DNA from: Uloborus plumipes
Lineage: Eukaryota; Arthropoda; Arachnida; Araneae; Uloboridae
Length of the DNA: 64,000 nt
Reading direction: 5' to 3'
NCBI GenBank assembly: GCA_038373865.1
Contig: JAXGGA010001139.1
Coordinates: 103,551 to 167,550, forward strand
A model generated the notes under the pieces. The model made no database searches. It saw only the letters and a list, made by a program, of their open reading frames with translations, and was not told the DNA's origin. The position numbers were made by a program, and so were the translations under genes. Below are positions 11,512 through 24,708 of the stretch, one piece after another. Numbering within the stretch: position 1 is the stretch's first letter; the number at the start of each line of letters is the position of its first letter.

Positions 11512-12784
11512 TACGAAAGAACGATGGGTCCTTTAAAACAAAAATCGTCCGCTAAGCTATATCGGCTTAACGGAGTCTACACCATAGTCATTGAGTCAGT
11601 AGGTAGAAAAGCGCATAGCGTAAGTTAATGCAGTTCGCATGAGCCAATATCGGATAACGAGATTGGCTATGAGTCACTTAGTGAAGGAGGCCAGATATCA
11701 TAATATCTGTGTAAAGTAGCAGCGATTAAAAAATCAAAGAATGAAATTTAAAAATAAAATAAAGGCGATATTGAACATTAGCTCTTTAAAATCAACAGCG
11801 GAAGAATCATTTAGAAAATAAGAGACCGAAAAAGTTTATTTCCAAGAAATTAGCAACGAAGCTAGGACAGCTTGAAAGAAGAAGATGGTATTCCCCGATT
11901 AATCAAAAGGAGAACATTATTCAGATCAATTGTTTAGAAAGAGAATACCGCCACATTTCACTTCTAAACCGTATAAAAACACGCTTTCTGGTTAAAATAT
12001 CATCTCAAAGGACGGCATAGACAAATATAATATTTACTATGTAGGGACATATAACTTATTTTCTTCCGAGAAATCATCAATAGTAAACACAGTAGGAAAA
12101 ACACGAAAACCTAAAATATAAACAAACGCACGATTTGTTTGTAAAAATGACATTAATTGTACAAAACTACTGCAAGTTTAAGATGAAAAAAGTTCCACTT
12201 TTCAAAAAAAAAAAGCTTGTCACAGGAGTTACCTGAATGCTCCTGAACGGCTCATTTTTCTTTCTTTTTTTTCTTTTCTTTTTTTTACCTTGTTAAGAAA
12301 GTAAAAAGGAATTTCTTGAAGATTTTATCCCAATGAAATGTACATTTTTCCCCTAGTGATTTACCTTTATGTCTTTTTCTAGAAATGTGAACCAAAATCT
12401 ATTTCTAGTTTATCCTCTAGGAAGGAAGAAATATGAGAAAGAGCTGGGATTATTAAAGTTTAAAACTATACTACTTTGCAACTCACCTTATAACTCTCGT
12501 GCATTGATTTCCATTTTTTTCCTATTGAATGCTTGAATTCTGTTGCTATTTATAGAGTCAAAGCACTTTAGGCTTTATTACTTTTATTCTGTGTGGGACA
12601 AAAATAAATTACGAATGTGAGCGAAGAAGGTGAACCAATTAACAATTTTTTTTACAATGTGAAAACATTTTCGATTTCAGTAAGTGTTTTATGGATTTAG
12701 TATATTCACTTAACTACAGTTTTTTAAATCGTTGTTCACTTTTTGGTGCCAACTATTCACAAAGCCTTCCAAATTCTCATTTAA
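11512..12784. other. Unique AT-rich stretch
   Basis: No gene is visible. A polypyrimidine tract (TTTCTTTC type) lies at about 12,257-12,290. Confidence 0.4.
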
Positions 12785-12910
12785 AACCTTGGGGGGTTTT
12801 GGACCAGAGAGTGTTCGGTTTCTGGTCTGGATTAAAAAACAAAGCTTTCATCAGGTCCCCATCCAACCGGTTATAAACCACGTATAGTGGTAAGTACGTG
12901 GGACTCTGAA
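12785..12910 (-). mobile_element. Partial SINE-like repeat
   Basis: The segment with CCATCCAACCGGTTATAAACC and GTAAGTACGTGGGACTCTG is homologous to the right-hand (head) part of the SINE-like repeat at 30,356-30,560 in the same orientation. On the minus strand CCGGTTGG could be an A-box remnant. This is a diverged, truncated copy. Confidence 0.4.
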
Positions 12911-15876
12911 ATATGTAAGTCTATTTTATATCATTCAACCGTACATTTTAAGCAAGTAGTTTTTGCCTTTCCTAGATAAATAGTAAACTTTAATTGGAAT
13001 AGGCAACAATTTAGCTGAAGGGCTTCTAAATGCTACTTAAGGCTCAGAAAATTGATGTTTGAAAAAAAAATGAGCATTGCATTTAATATAAGCCCAACTT
13101 TAAGTTTTATTTAAATGCACTTAAATAAAACCTAACATTTAAATAAAATACATTTAAATTTTATTTAAATGTTATATTTACTAAAAGAATGAATATTGAA
13201 GTTTTGTAAAGATTAAGCTTGGGCCGGAAGATTTTTTAGAAATGCATTTTGATTACAAGAAAATTTCTTAATGAACTGATACAGACAAGAATTTTAACTG
13301 AAATTCCTACAGACTTGAAATTATAGGGAGACACAAAGATATATCATTGAGAAATATTTATTTTTGTTTATTTAATATTTATTTATTTTTTCGAGGACTC
13401 AATATTGCGCAGTACCTTTTAAAATTATTCTATTGTAACTTTGAAATTCTAAGTTCTGGAAGGAGAAGCAATTTGTTTAGGATATCTATAATTTAAACTA
13501 AGGTGAATAATTTGTTATGATACTGAAGTTATATTGACTATTTTCAGCACCAAATCTTGAATAAAAATGAATTCCTTTATTAAGAATTTATATAAGAAAG
13601 CTGAATAAAATAAAGATTTAAAGAATGCTATGGCTTTCCCTTACAGTCTTACTGTGAGTAATATTACCTCAATTTCTCGATGTGTGTGTATTCTTTGTCT
13701 TATAATAGCACTGATTGACAAAACTTTTGTTGAATGAAACAGGTATAGTGTTTCTAGGGAAATTTTTGACGCTTATTTCAGATATCTAATCAGACTTTTT
13801 CATCACCCTAGTATTGGTTGAAATCATGGGTTTTAAGTGTTTATTTTTCCCGCGTTTTCTTGTGTCATGTAAGGATAAAAAAACTCACAAATAACTACTA
13901 AAAGCTTTTATAGAGACAAGAAATGTGGATATGAACAGTCAGGTTTGCTGTTTCTACCGTGATGACAAGGTGATTAGTCAGTGGCCCCAAATTTCCTGAT
14001 ACAGGCTACATGAATTAAATTATTTTCCGTTGTTTAATGTCTGAAAAAATATAAAGAATTCATAAATTTTTGCGCTATGGAAAATGCTTTATTATGCTGT
14101 ATTAGAGTGGTGGCTGTGTAATAGCTAAGTTTGTATTTCAATATAGCACAAATGATACTTGCCATTTAACTCTTTCGAAACTAGTTTAAAAGCAATACTA
14201 TTGCACTTTTGAAATACTTTGCCTTCGGCACCACTAACATATTCAGTCAAAATAAAGGAAACACATGAAGATTCGTGAATTTTTTTAGATAAAATTTAGC
14301 ACAACACATGTTATAGCATAACTACTTTTGGCTTACAATTAATTTAAACAAAGGGCACGAAATCATTACTTTTTTGACATTTTCCCCGAAAAAAACTTAA
14401 CTTGCTTCCACTTTCAAATTTAAAAGGATGGCTAATATATCACTTTGAATTAGTTATAAATTTCTTCCAAAGAAAAGTTTATTATTATTATTTATTTATT
14501 TATTTAATTCTGTGTCTGTACGTCTTTCTTCAAAGACAGTTTGGAGATTTTAGACAGTTCATGATTAAGATATCCTTACTTCACATCTGCTCGTCTATAC
14601 TTTTCTTAAGGTCAACGAGTTCTTAGATCTGGTCTGACTGCATCAGGCCAAATAGAAGATAAGCAACAACAACGACAAATTAAATGGTTACATTAAAGCA
14701 TTTTAAAATAATGTTCCAAATCAACCACATGTTGTCTACCTTGTTGAAAAAAAAACTGGGAACTCATTATCTGATTTCTTTCCAAGTGTTAAATTCCCTA
14801 CTTCTAAAACAGTAATGGAAACATACAATGGTAACAGGCGTTTGTCTAATCAAATAGTGATAAGTGTTCTTCATGCATTTATGTTTTCAAAATGAGTTTA
14901 AGAACATGTGAATAAAAGTTAAATTGCCTTCAGGTTTGCTACACGCATTTCATTATTTTCTAAGTGTTTAAATCTTAACTCAGATTTCAGAAGTTCTGTA
15001 AACCTTTCTTCGCCATTGTTCTTCGCATTAGTAACCAACTCGCTGTAAAATATTACTTTCAGGTTGTAAACAGAATCTGTTTTCACCATTTCATCAGAAA
15101 GGTTGCGCAGGTGAATTTTTATGGAGAGAAATATATGAACAGAGAGTTAGGTACGTGACTTTGATAAAATACTTATTTCTTAGAAACGTTGCTTTTATTT
15201 CTTAGGAAACTTTACATTTTCATAACAAAGCCTATTATAAAAGAAATTATGAGCTCTTCCAAAAGCAGGGTAAACAGAATATTTATAGCATGCTGGTATG
15301 AACGGTATTAAATTATGTTTTTGCGTTCTAAAACAAATATATTTTCGATTGAATAAATGCACGTAATATATTTGAATTCGGAGCCCATTTGCTTTTCCTT
15401 TCTTTCTTTTTACTAGAATACAGAAAAGTCAAAAGTAAGGAATATGATTTTAGCAGCATACGATTGTTTGTGTTTGCGTATCTTCTATAGTGGAGCTTAA
15501 ACTATTCATTTGAAAAATAAGGTGTTAATCGAGTCTTTAATAGCTCGGGTAACGTTGGCTACATTTTAACCGGTTTTAATAATAGTACTTTGATCGATCT
15601 AACCTTGTAGACCACGATTTTAACCTAGTTCAGTCATTTCATTTTTCTCGACTACGGCGCAGCTAAAAGAAATAGTTATGACTTTGTACGTATGTACCTA
15701 TGTAGGTAGGTATGTATGCCTGTGCAGTGGTGGATCCAGAAAAAATTGACTGAGAGGGGTGGGGCGAAGTTAACGTTTTGAAGATTTATAACAACTTATG
15801 AAAAATTTTACTAACTTAATATTAGTAAATATTAAATAGTTGTAAAGATAAATTCAATAATAATAATTAATTTTAA
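12911..15876. other. AT-rich stretch, nothing coding
   Basis: About 3 kb with no supported gene. It contains short AT cruciform-capable sequences near 13,095-13,175 and a TAGGTAGGTATGTATG tract at about 15,700. A short sequence CAGTGGTGGATCCAG (about 15,725) resembles transposon ends seen elsewhere but has no partner. Confidence 0.4.
13133..13176. repeat. AT-rich perfect palindrome
   Basis: TAACATTTAAATAAAAT is followed after 8 bp by its exact complement ATTTTATTTAAATGTTA. A second weaker pair based on TTTTATTTAA lies just upstream (13,100-13,130). Confidence 0.7.
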
Positions 15877-16325
15877 CCCTACACTGCATGATTTTTTATT
15901 TTTCTTTAAAAAAAATATATGTGTTTGTCAATGTAGTAAGAAAACATGGAAAAATATTTTAAAAAAATGTAACTCTAAATTTTCACAACTTTCTAATTAA
16001 AAATAGTTTTGTTGCCAAATGGCTACATCATGCATTCAACAGATAAAAATGATTTTAAATGACAGTCTTGAAATTAGTTTTTTTTTTTTTGTAACAAAAT
16101 AGAGGACTTGAACATTTGATGCACTGTACTCTTGTAATTCTTCACATTTACATCATTGTTTATTTGTACTGTGTTTTTTCCGATGATCAATTCTGTCAAA
16201 TCTGATATCTTTTGGAGGCTCTCTAGCGCAAGCTTTCTTTTTTTTTGGTTGTAACTCTAGTTCCTCTGTAGCTAATGCCCTCTTTTTAATACGCTTTTAT
16301 TAACTTCATATGTGGGTTTGTTTGT

Positions 16326-16328
16326 ATG

Positions 16329-16358
<30 letters not shown>
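16326..16358. repeat. (TATG)n microsatellite
   Basis: About eight consecutive TATG units. Confidence 0.95.
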
Positions 16359-16359
<1 letters not shown>

Positions 16360-16448
16360 CTCTGAATAAAAGATAAAATTTACGTTCTTTTTAAATATAA
16401 ACTGTATTTCATGTGGATGTATTATAAGTGCATGTAAACTTAAGTGCG

Positions 16449-18976
16449 GGGTCATTCCATTTTAAATCAACAAATGGGGTGCGCATCACCATTTTTGATT
16501 TTGATGAAAATTTGAATGTGTATTCCTTTTACTTCCCAGAGCTCAAAATAGTGTTCATTTTATTTTAAAAAAATTTACCCTTTGATATATAGGCCATTTT
16601 TGTTGTTCGCAACAGCGAAAATCGGGCGTTTTGATGCTTTGTCCTATGAACTATAACTTTTTTTCTATCAATGATTTTGAGCTTAAATATAGCTCATTGG
16701 AAAGCTAAGAAAAAGATCTTTTTATATATGCTATCGATAAATTTCAGATTTAAAAAAAAATGTTTATTTTTTCCAGGTCAACGTTCACGACGAAAATGAC
16801 ATTTTTTACTACTTTCGAACATTAAAAAACCCATGAAGGGTTCAAAGTAACAAGCCGATTTTTTCATCATATATTCATAGTCATAGTTACTTACTGTACA
16901 AAAAAAACTGGCTTGTTACTCCACCCCCTTTATGAGATATGCCCCCCCCCCCAAAGTTGTAATTTTTTTAAAAATCCAATTTTCAACGCTAAAAAAATGC
17001 ATGTGGGGGAGGGGGGGGGGCAAGATAAAAAAAACTTTTATATATGGTATTTTAAGTACTTTTTACCAGCTTTTTAATAAAACAAAAGTTGCTTTGTTAT
17101 TCAAAGGCGTTTGGCAGATATAAGGGACTGAACTTTCAAAAAATTGCACAAAAACAATACGATTATTTTTATTTTTTAAATCTTTTTTTTTTATTTAAAT
17201 GTAATTATATACCTTATTCTTTGCCTTAAATGCTAAAAAAAGACTAAGAAGAGCAGTGAAGAAACATATTTAAAGTTTAATAAGATAATTTAATATTTTT
17301 AACGCCTGGGAATACAGAATACCACTAAACTTGTCTGATTTTTAAACATCTGATTGCTACCTACAACAGGACGGAGCATTTCTCAACTTGTCCAGGTTTG
17401 TTCATACCATGTGGTTATCCTTGTTCTGGCTTGCTCTCACATGTGTATCTTAGTTGTCTTTCAAATTCTGAAAGAAGTAGGTTGTTGAACTAGTGTTTCT
17501 GCTGTAAAATCTTGTGAAGCTGATGTGATTAATTTTCATTTCAAGTTCATTCATATTCACAGAATGTTTTGTTAAAGGTAAAAGAAGAAATTCTTTAGAA
17601 TCCTTAAATATAAATTTAAATTTGTCTTTCTACATGTAAACAGTGAATAAATTATGGATAACCCTAAATGCTCCATAGGAGTTTTTGAGAATGATGATTG
17701 TAATATTTTAAGTTACAGTAGGCAGTCTACTGTAAATAGTATTCCTGAGTACAGTGATGATGATAAAACTTTACTGCACCTGAGAACTAGGTGTAAAACT
17801 ATTGAAACTGTTTGTACCTACCAGCAAAAAGTTCCATAGAGGGGGCAAAATTTGGCAAGAATTTTTTTTTTGCATGGTAGGTACAAACAGTTTCAATAGT
17901 TTTACACCCAGTACTCAGGTGCAGTAAAGTTTTATCATTATCACTCTACTCAGAAATACTATTTACATTTGACTGCCTACTGTAACTTAAAATATTACAA
18001 TCATCATTCTCAAAAACTCCTATGGAGCATTTAGAACTTATTCACAGTCCTGTTGTAGGTAGCAATCAGATGTTTAAAAATCAGACAAGTTTAGTGGTAT
18101 TCTATATTCCCAGGTGTTAAAAATATTAAATTATCTTATTAAACTTTAAATATGTTTCTTCATTGCTCTTCTTAGTCTTTTTTTAGCATTTAAAGCAAAG
18201 AATAAGGTATATAATTACATTTAAATAAAAAAAAATATATTTAAAAAAATGAAAATAATCGTGTTGTTTTTGTGCAATTTTTTGAAAGTTCAGTCCCTTA
18301 TATCTACCAAACGCCTTTGAATAACAAAGCAACTTTTATTTCATTAGAAAGTTGGTAAAAAGTACTTAAAATACCACGTATAAAAATTTTTTTATCTTGC
18401 CCCCCCCCCCACCATGCATTTTTTTAGCGTTGAAAATTGGATTTTTTAAAAAAATTACAACTTTGGGGGGGGGGCATATCTCATAAAGGGGGTGGAGTAA
18501 CAAGCCAATTTTTTTTTATACAGTAAGTAACCATGACTATGAATATATAATGAAAAAATCGGCTTGTTACTTTGAACCCTTCATGGGTTTTTTAATGTTC
18601 GAAAGTAGTAAAAAATGTTATTTTCGTCGTAAACTTTGACCTTGAAAAAATAAATATTTTTTTAAAATCTGAAATTTATTGATAGCATATATAAAAAGAT
18701 CTTTTTCTTAGCTTTCGAATGAGCTATATTTGAGCTCAAAATCTTTGATAGAAAAAAAGTTATAGTTCATAAGACAAAGCATCAAAACGCCCAATTTTCG
18801 CTGTTGCCAACAACAAAAGTGGCCTATATATCAAAGGGTAAATTTTTTAAAAATAAAATGAACCCTGTTTTGAGCTCTGGGAAGTAAAAGGAATACACAT
18901 GCAAATTTTCATCAAAATCAAAAATGGTGATGCAACAACTTTTTTGAAAATTTGTTGATTTAAAATGGAATGACCC
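16449..18976. mobile_element. 2.5-kb giant palindrome with 4-bp duplication
   Basis: The whole element is one long inverted repeat. The left arm from GGGTCATTCCATTTTA (16,449) pairs with the right arm ending TAAAATGGAATGACCC (18,976), with the centre near 17,840-17,880. The arms are about 1.1-1.4 kb and differ at scattered positions. The left arm has about 270 bp (17,373-17,641) absent from the right. TGCG flanks both ends (16,445-16,448 and 18,977-18,980). A 61-codon open frame in the left arm (17,654-17,839) is part of the fold, not a recognised gene. The ends match the unit at 19,787-20,408. Confidence 0.75.
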
Positions 18977-19786
18977 TGCGGATATTCAGTAGTTTTGAAA
19001 ATCAGAGGGAAACCCGTGATGATCACAGAACATTCCTATGTAAAAGCGTATTTTTTAGTTTTTTTCAAAACTATATTTTAAAATTATTAATAATTTTACT
19101 TGTCCGTGTAAGCACAACGTTTGTGCTAACTGAAATCTAAAATGAACACGTTTTGAAGGCTTTTCCCTATTGATTTTTTGTTTGTTCACTCTGTTGAACA
19201 TCAGCTAAGCATTGATAATTGCGAGGTCTAATAAACGGTTGAAGAGCCTAAAGTACCACTTTTGGGTCCGCATGATTATTTTCTAGCTTCCAAAAAGAGA
19301 TAGAAGCTAGTACGAAACATAAACAAAGCGCATACTTCATGAACTACAGAGATGAATCGAAGTGCTCTCTGGATGCTTACTGCATAATGTTGCCAAATGG
19401 CTACATATATGTATTATGTCCTAGATTATTTTTAAATAATTATTTTGATGTAAAACGCATCTTAAACGAAAGATAAATGTTTATTTTATTCATGTTATTT
19501 CTTTAAAAGACAAAGAAAAATATTTCATTGTAAAAAATAATTTGAAAACATGGTAGTTTAAGTGATTTTAAAAGCTATCCATATGGATTCATTTAAGAGC
19601 ATGTAACAGACCAGTGCTGCCATGTATGGAGGATAAATGGTGATAATTGCTTTAAATATACCCAATACTTACTTTTTATGCATTGAGTTGCCTAATGACT
19701 ACAATCTGCTATTCATAAAGAGGGCAAATTGTCCATGTATCCAATTAGCAACGCCATGCAGTGTAGGGTTAATAAGAATGATAATA

Positions 19787-20408
19787 GGGTCATTCCATGA
19801 AAATGTCAACTTCAGCGGAAGAAAAAAAAATACCGAAGTGAAAAAAGTATAAAAAAATCAATGAATAGATACATAAATAAAAATCATATAACATAAGGAG
19901 TTAAAAAAATTGAAAAAGTATTGTAATTATCACTGAGATTAGCCATAATAAATAGTTTTTAGTGCGTCTATAGTGCTTATTATTCGATGGTTACGTTAGT
20001 CACGTTACGTTAGTCACACTCCATCTTGAGTAAAAGTGACACTTAAGACTAAAAAAATTAAGATTTAATAAATGTGTTTTATGTTTTTAAAAGCCAACTT
20101 TACACATTTTTCAGATATATTATTCAATTTTTAACACTTGCTTAACCTTGAGAAATTTTTGCCTCACAACAGGAGCAATAATTTTCAGGGTTGCAAAAAT
20201 GTTACGTTAATCACACTGCTATTTTGGTTGAAAAAATATCTACTGTCAGTAATTTTGTTTTAAATTCGTAGCAGAAATGATACATAGATACCATGTACAT
20301 TGTAAATCCACCAGCATAGCTAAAAAATATTTTTTATCCTTTAAGTTACAAGTAAACACAGTTACAAAATCAGCTCTGAATGCTACGTTAGTCACTATGG
20401 AATGACTC
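19787..20408. mobile_element. 622-bp TIR element with AATA duplication and GTTACGTTAGTCAC repeats
   Basis: The ends GGGTCATTCCAT and ATGGAATGACTC (one mismatch) are flanked by AATA on both sides (19,783-19,786 and 20,409-20,412). Four copies of a 14-bp motif GTTACGTTAGTCAC or a one-base variant lie at 19,990-20,003, 20,004-20,017 (tandem), 20,201-20,214 and 20,382-20,395. The termini resemble the palindrome at 16,449-18,976. The right end plus 14-mer also resembles the right end of the coding remnant at about 6.7 kb. Confidence 0.65.
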
Positions 20409-20614
20409 AATATTGAAATAAATAAGAATTACGTACACAAAGTATTGGTAAAAAATTTATTTAAAGGACGCAAATAAATTGCGGTGAATATGTGACTTGC
20501 TTCATTCATGTGTTGATTACCATGGCAGGGTTCCATGAAGCTATTTTTCAGCTGAACAGCCATCGGTCACACATATCAAGGATCTCTCAGGTCTTATTCC
20601 AGCACATTATTATA

Positions 20615-21278
20615 CAGGGTGTCCACTCCAATCGTGGACCAATAGCTAATTTCTAAACCGTTAGAGATAAGCATAGAGTTTATTTAGGAAAAAATCTCCA
20701 AATTACGGAAGGAATTTTGGGTCTATTCAATGTTTTTCAAAAAATCAAATTTTGAAAGAGTTACGAAATTTAAATTTTTATACAACCCCCCAGTCCTATC
20801 AATCATATTTAGTAAAACATTCTTGACACTGTAACGTTTAAAACTAAAAAAAAATCACTCTTCTACCACAAAAATTGACCGAGTTATGACGTTTTGAAAA
20901 ATCAAGATTTTGAAGGATTTCGCATACGGTCCCTTAAGCGATCTCTCGATGACGTCATGAAATAATGCAAAATCTTGATTTTTCAAAACGTCATAACTCG
21001 GTTAATTTTTGTGGTAGAGGAGTGATTTTTTTTTTTTTTAGTTTTAAACGTTACAGTGTCAAGAATTCAAGAATGTTTTACTAAATATGATTGATAGGAC
21101 TGGGGGGCTGTATAAAAGTTTAAATTTCGTAACTCTTTCAAAATTTGATTTTTTGAAAAACATTGAATAGACCAAAAATTATTTTCATAATTTGGAGATT
21201 TTTTCCTAAATAAACTATATGCGTATCTCTAACGGTTTAGAAATTAGCTATTGGTCCACGATTGGAGTGGACACCCTG
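20615..21278. mobile_element. Foldback MITE, TA-flanked (664 bp)
   Basis: Two arms of about 300 bp form a near-perfect inverted repeat starting CAGGGTGTCCACTCCAATCG. The short centre lies around 20,915-20,970. TA flanks both ends (20,613-20,614 and 21,279-21,280). The left arm has a short insertion or deletion relative to the right. A TA target and CAGGG ends indicate a Tc1/mariner-type non-autonomous element. Confidence 0.8.
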
Positions 21279-21280
21279 TA

Positions 21281-24200
21281 TATTCTGAACTGATGAATCC
21301 TCTGATTCTTTACAGATCAAGTATAGCTGGGTTCATTAGGAGGGTAAGCTGAACAGCCGAGGAGTTTGATCGAATTCATGGCGCATGTATAGTAACTGTA
21401 ACGAGATAACGTGGGATATTACTCTAGAATTTATGCCACAGATCTTGCCTGTATCACCCCAAGTATCCAAGATAGAGGTGGTTAAACAAAGTACTATTGA
21501 TTTTGTATTTTGCCTGCACTGAATGAGAGTTTTGCTTGCATTTTGAACCTACTTTCTTACATCCATGTTATTCTCACAGGTGTAAAACTTCGTTACATTC
21601 TGACTATTCGTTCTTGGTGCGTCTTTTTTTTTTCTTGTTAAAGAATACATTCTTGTATACTGTTGTTTGACGGGATTTTCCCCATGTTCTTTTCTTTAGA
21701 AGTATTATTGGTCTGTAATCTTGATCTAAACGATAAAATAATGTAAAGCAATGTTAAACGGATCAAATTGGGCATTTTCTAACATCTAAACAGATACTTA
21801 TTACTTTTTGTGTCTTATTTTTGTTCAATGCCAAGAATCAATTCGCTTTTATTTTTAAGCTTACTTTGAGAAAGAGTGAATAGTGTTTGATTATTTTGGT
21901 ACTTAAATCTTAGCTTCAAAAAGGTTTAAAAAACAGAAACATATTTCAATGAATTTCTTACATTGCAATTATACAAACAAGCCAATGCAACGTATAACAT
22001 TTATTAGATTAAAAAACAATTATGTACATTTACACATAACTAATTTACATTAAAAACGCTGTTAACAAAATGTGACTTAAATTAGTGAAGTATATACAAA
22101 ATGCTCCAATCCGTCATACATTAAGTCCTTATTTAAACTAACTTCATTTTAAATTCAGACTATATTTTCTTGAAATACTGTAATTATAATTCATTGCTTT
22201 TAATTTTACTTGAGTTTTAAATAAAAAACTTACATTCCAGAAATAAAACATCGAACATATTTTAAATGAATATATTTTACTAGTTTTAAAGTACTATTAA
22301 ATTTAGATGATTCATATTAGGGTGTAAATATACTTTTTTTCCTTATGTTTTGGATAACATTAAGTATAGTAAATTATAATTCTTGCAATAGATTCAGGCT
22401 TGTACCATAAGTTACTATACAAATTGATATTCAATTTTGAAGCATATTTTTAAGAAAACATTGAGATAAAATATAAGAATAACATTAATCTTAAATGTAT
22501 CAACAAAGCAGCAAATCAAATAAATAAATAAATGCATATGTTTATAATTAATACACTTGAAAAACACAGTAATTTTGATTGTAAATCACACTTATAAGAA
22601 GTTTTCAATACGAAACTTTTTCAAAACAATTTCAGCATATCTGATTCTTTGCTTAAAGAGAGAAGAAAAATATCTAAAAAACAACTTAACATTTCACTGC
22701 TTCCTACTTATTAACTTACATCAGAAACTGCTCGAAAGCACTGTAAATATGAAATAATTTTTCAAACATGTTTTCAGTGTGTATTTTATTTTAAACAGTA
22801 TAAAACACATTTAAATTTTTTAATCTGCTAAAAATAGGAAACAAATGAATCTAGTTTTTTCTCAGCCACACGATACAGCTAGTTAAGTCATACTAAAGTA
22901 CTGCATGTATCTAAGTGTATGTTCAAAATATTTTTTTGATTTTATTCCAGAGTAGTTTCTATTGAAGGTTAAAGCCTTTAATGTCAGTCAAAGATAAGTA
23001 CCAGCCAACCCAAGAAAAAAAGTATTTCAAGTTGTTTTATTCATACCTTCATCCTTCAAAACCTTCAAAGTTTTAATTTGAAAGCAACTTTTTTTCAGCG
23101 GTCAATTTTTTTAAAAGTTACATCATAACGCATATTTCTTAACTTTTAATAAGTAAACGAGATCATGCATACTGATTTTTCTATTTAAGTTTTGCAAAAA
23201 AAAAAAAAAAAAAACAATTTATTTACAACGGTTTTTTCCCCCACATTAAAATAAAACATGAACACTGCGTGATACGGAACTCTTATAATCAATAGCATCA
23301 GTAATAATTTAAAAACACAAGAGAAATGCTTGAATTTGTTTATGGTAATAACTAACTCTTCATCAAATAAATAAAAATTGATAACTCTTTTTGTCTGAGC
23401 AAACAATTCTTGAGCAAAGTTTCTTAATGGGTATAGTATTAAATTCAGTTTATTTTTAAATATTTTGAACGCAACAGTTTAAGTTTTTTTTCTCAATTTT
23501 TTCATTCGTTGTTGATGAAATGAAGAGAAGTGCGTTCAATAAGTTACTTAAAAGATGTCTGAATGAAAATATAGGTAGAAAACCATTGCCTAGTATTTTT
23601 ACAGCTAAACAAATTGTCTAATAAATTTGCGGAATAGTGTAAAAATATTGCTATACATTCAAATCTGTGTGATAACCCAATATGCTGTTACAGTTACTTT
23701 AATTAGCATTGCAACAGAACAATATAAATCTTGACAACTTCATGGATCAGTGTTCTCCCAAATAACAACTAATTGCTACTTTCAGCTTTACTTTGTTTAA
23801 TTTTTTCTTGCTCCACTGTATATCTTTGAATCGATTTGCTTTTCCCCAGCGCTCTTTCTATTTAACACAGGATTAATAAAATTTGCTACCGTAGCAATTA
23901 CAAAATATTAGATTACTATACTTTTTTTTTTTCAATTCTGAAATGACTAATGGAAATAATTCGGTTTTAGATAGATTTTGTTTTCGTATCTGAGAAGTTT
24001 GTTTTTTTATTTTTCATACGTTGTTTAGGTCTCTGAATGAGTTTTCTTCATATGTTTTTTGGCACTCATATTCGTAATCCTATTTGTGCAAATACTAACT
24101 CAAATAAAATGTCATGTTCAAAGCAAAAAAAAAAAAAAAACAAAAGGATGTTTTTATGGAGTTTTTGTTTCTTATAAGCTGTTATATAAGTTAACTGGCT

Positions 24201-24708
24201 ATCAAAACCTACCCTTTAATGTTTTTTTTTTTAGTTTATAAGTACAGGACAAGAAATTCACCGAGTGGGACACAATGCACATTTTGTACAAACAAGCTCG
24301 AGTTTACATATAAGTTGAAAAGACTCCTTCTAAACTGAGTGAATAAAGCTCGATAAACATTTTTAAAAATATTTTCGTATCCAAGAGGTAATCCATACCA
24401 CACATCACACTTTTTAAACACATTTGACGCTTCCTTTTTGTCACAAACTGTCACATTTCCCCTTGTCACATGTCATGCTAACAATTATTTACGCGTATTG
24501 TTATAAAACATGTCTCTATTTAAACGAAAATATGTGCTGTCATTCTACTGATATCCCCTCTCAAACCCTTGTCACAATCTGTCACAATTTAAAAAAATCT
24601 TTGCGTCTCAAAGTGTGACATCATTTGTGTACGACATCAATGAACGTTGCATACACACCACTCACAAACATTTACAATCATGTAGACGTTTTCTGATTAA
24701 TGCGCACA
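21281..24708. other. AT-rich 3' flank of the receptor gene
   Basis: No gene is recognised in these 3.4 kb. The part adjoining 24,709 should be the receptor 3' untranslated region on the minus strand. Several TGTCACA motifs cluster at 24,430-24,620 (TGTGACA on the transcript). Long A runs lie near 23,195 and 24,125. Confidence 0.4.

Larger units (their letters stand above)
15877..19768. mobile_element. piggyBac-like TTAA element carrying a nested insertion
   Basis: A perfect 14-bp inverted repeat CCCTACACTGCATG starts at 15,877 and its complement ends at 19,768. Both are directly flanked by TTAA (15,873-15,876 and 19,769-19,772). A CCC start and a TTAA target are the hallmarks of piggyBac-type elements. 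A subterminal sequence TTGCCAAATGGCTACAT occurs at about 16,013 and again at about 19,390. No transposase was found, so this is a non-autonomous or gutted copy. Most of its interior is the palindromic element at 16,449-18,976, which inserted later. Confidence 0.65.

Noticed and set aside
10635..11555. A 306-codon intact gene
   Set aside because: It is the frame-shifted distal part of a LINE ORF (RNase H); the first codons and the last 18 are out of frame or host flank.
24236..24469. 77-codon minus-strand frame downstream of the receptor
   Set aside because: Lies in the expected 3' untranslated region and has no recognisable domain.
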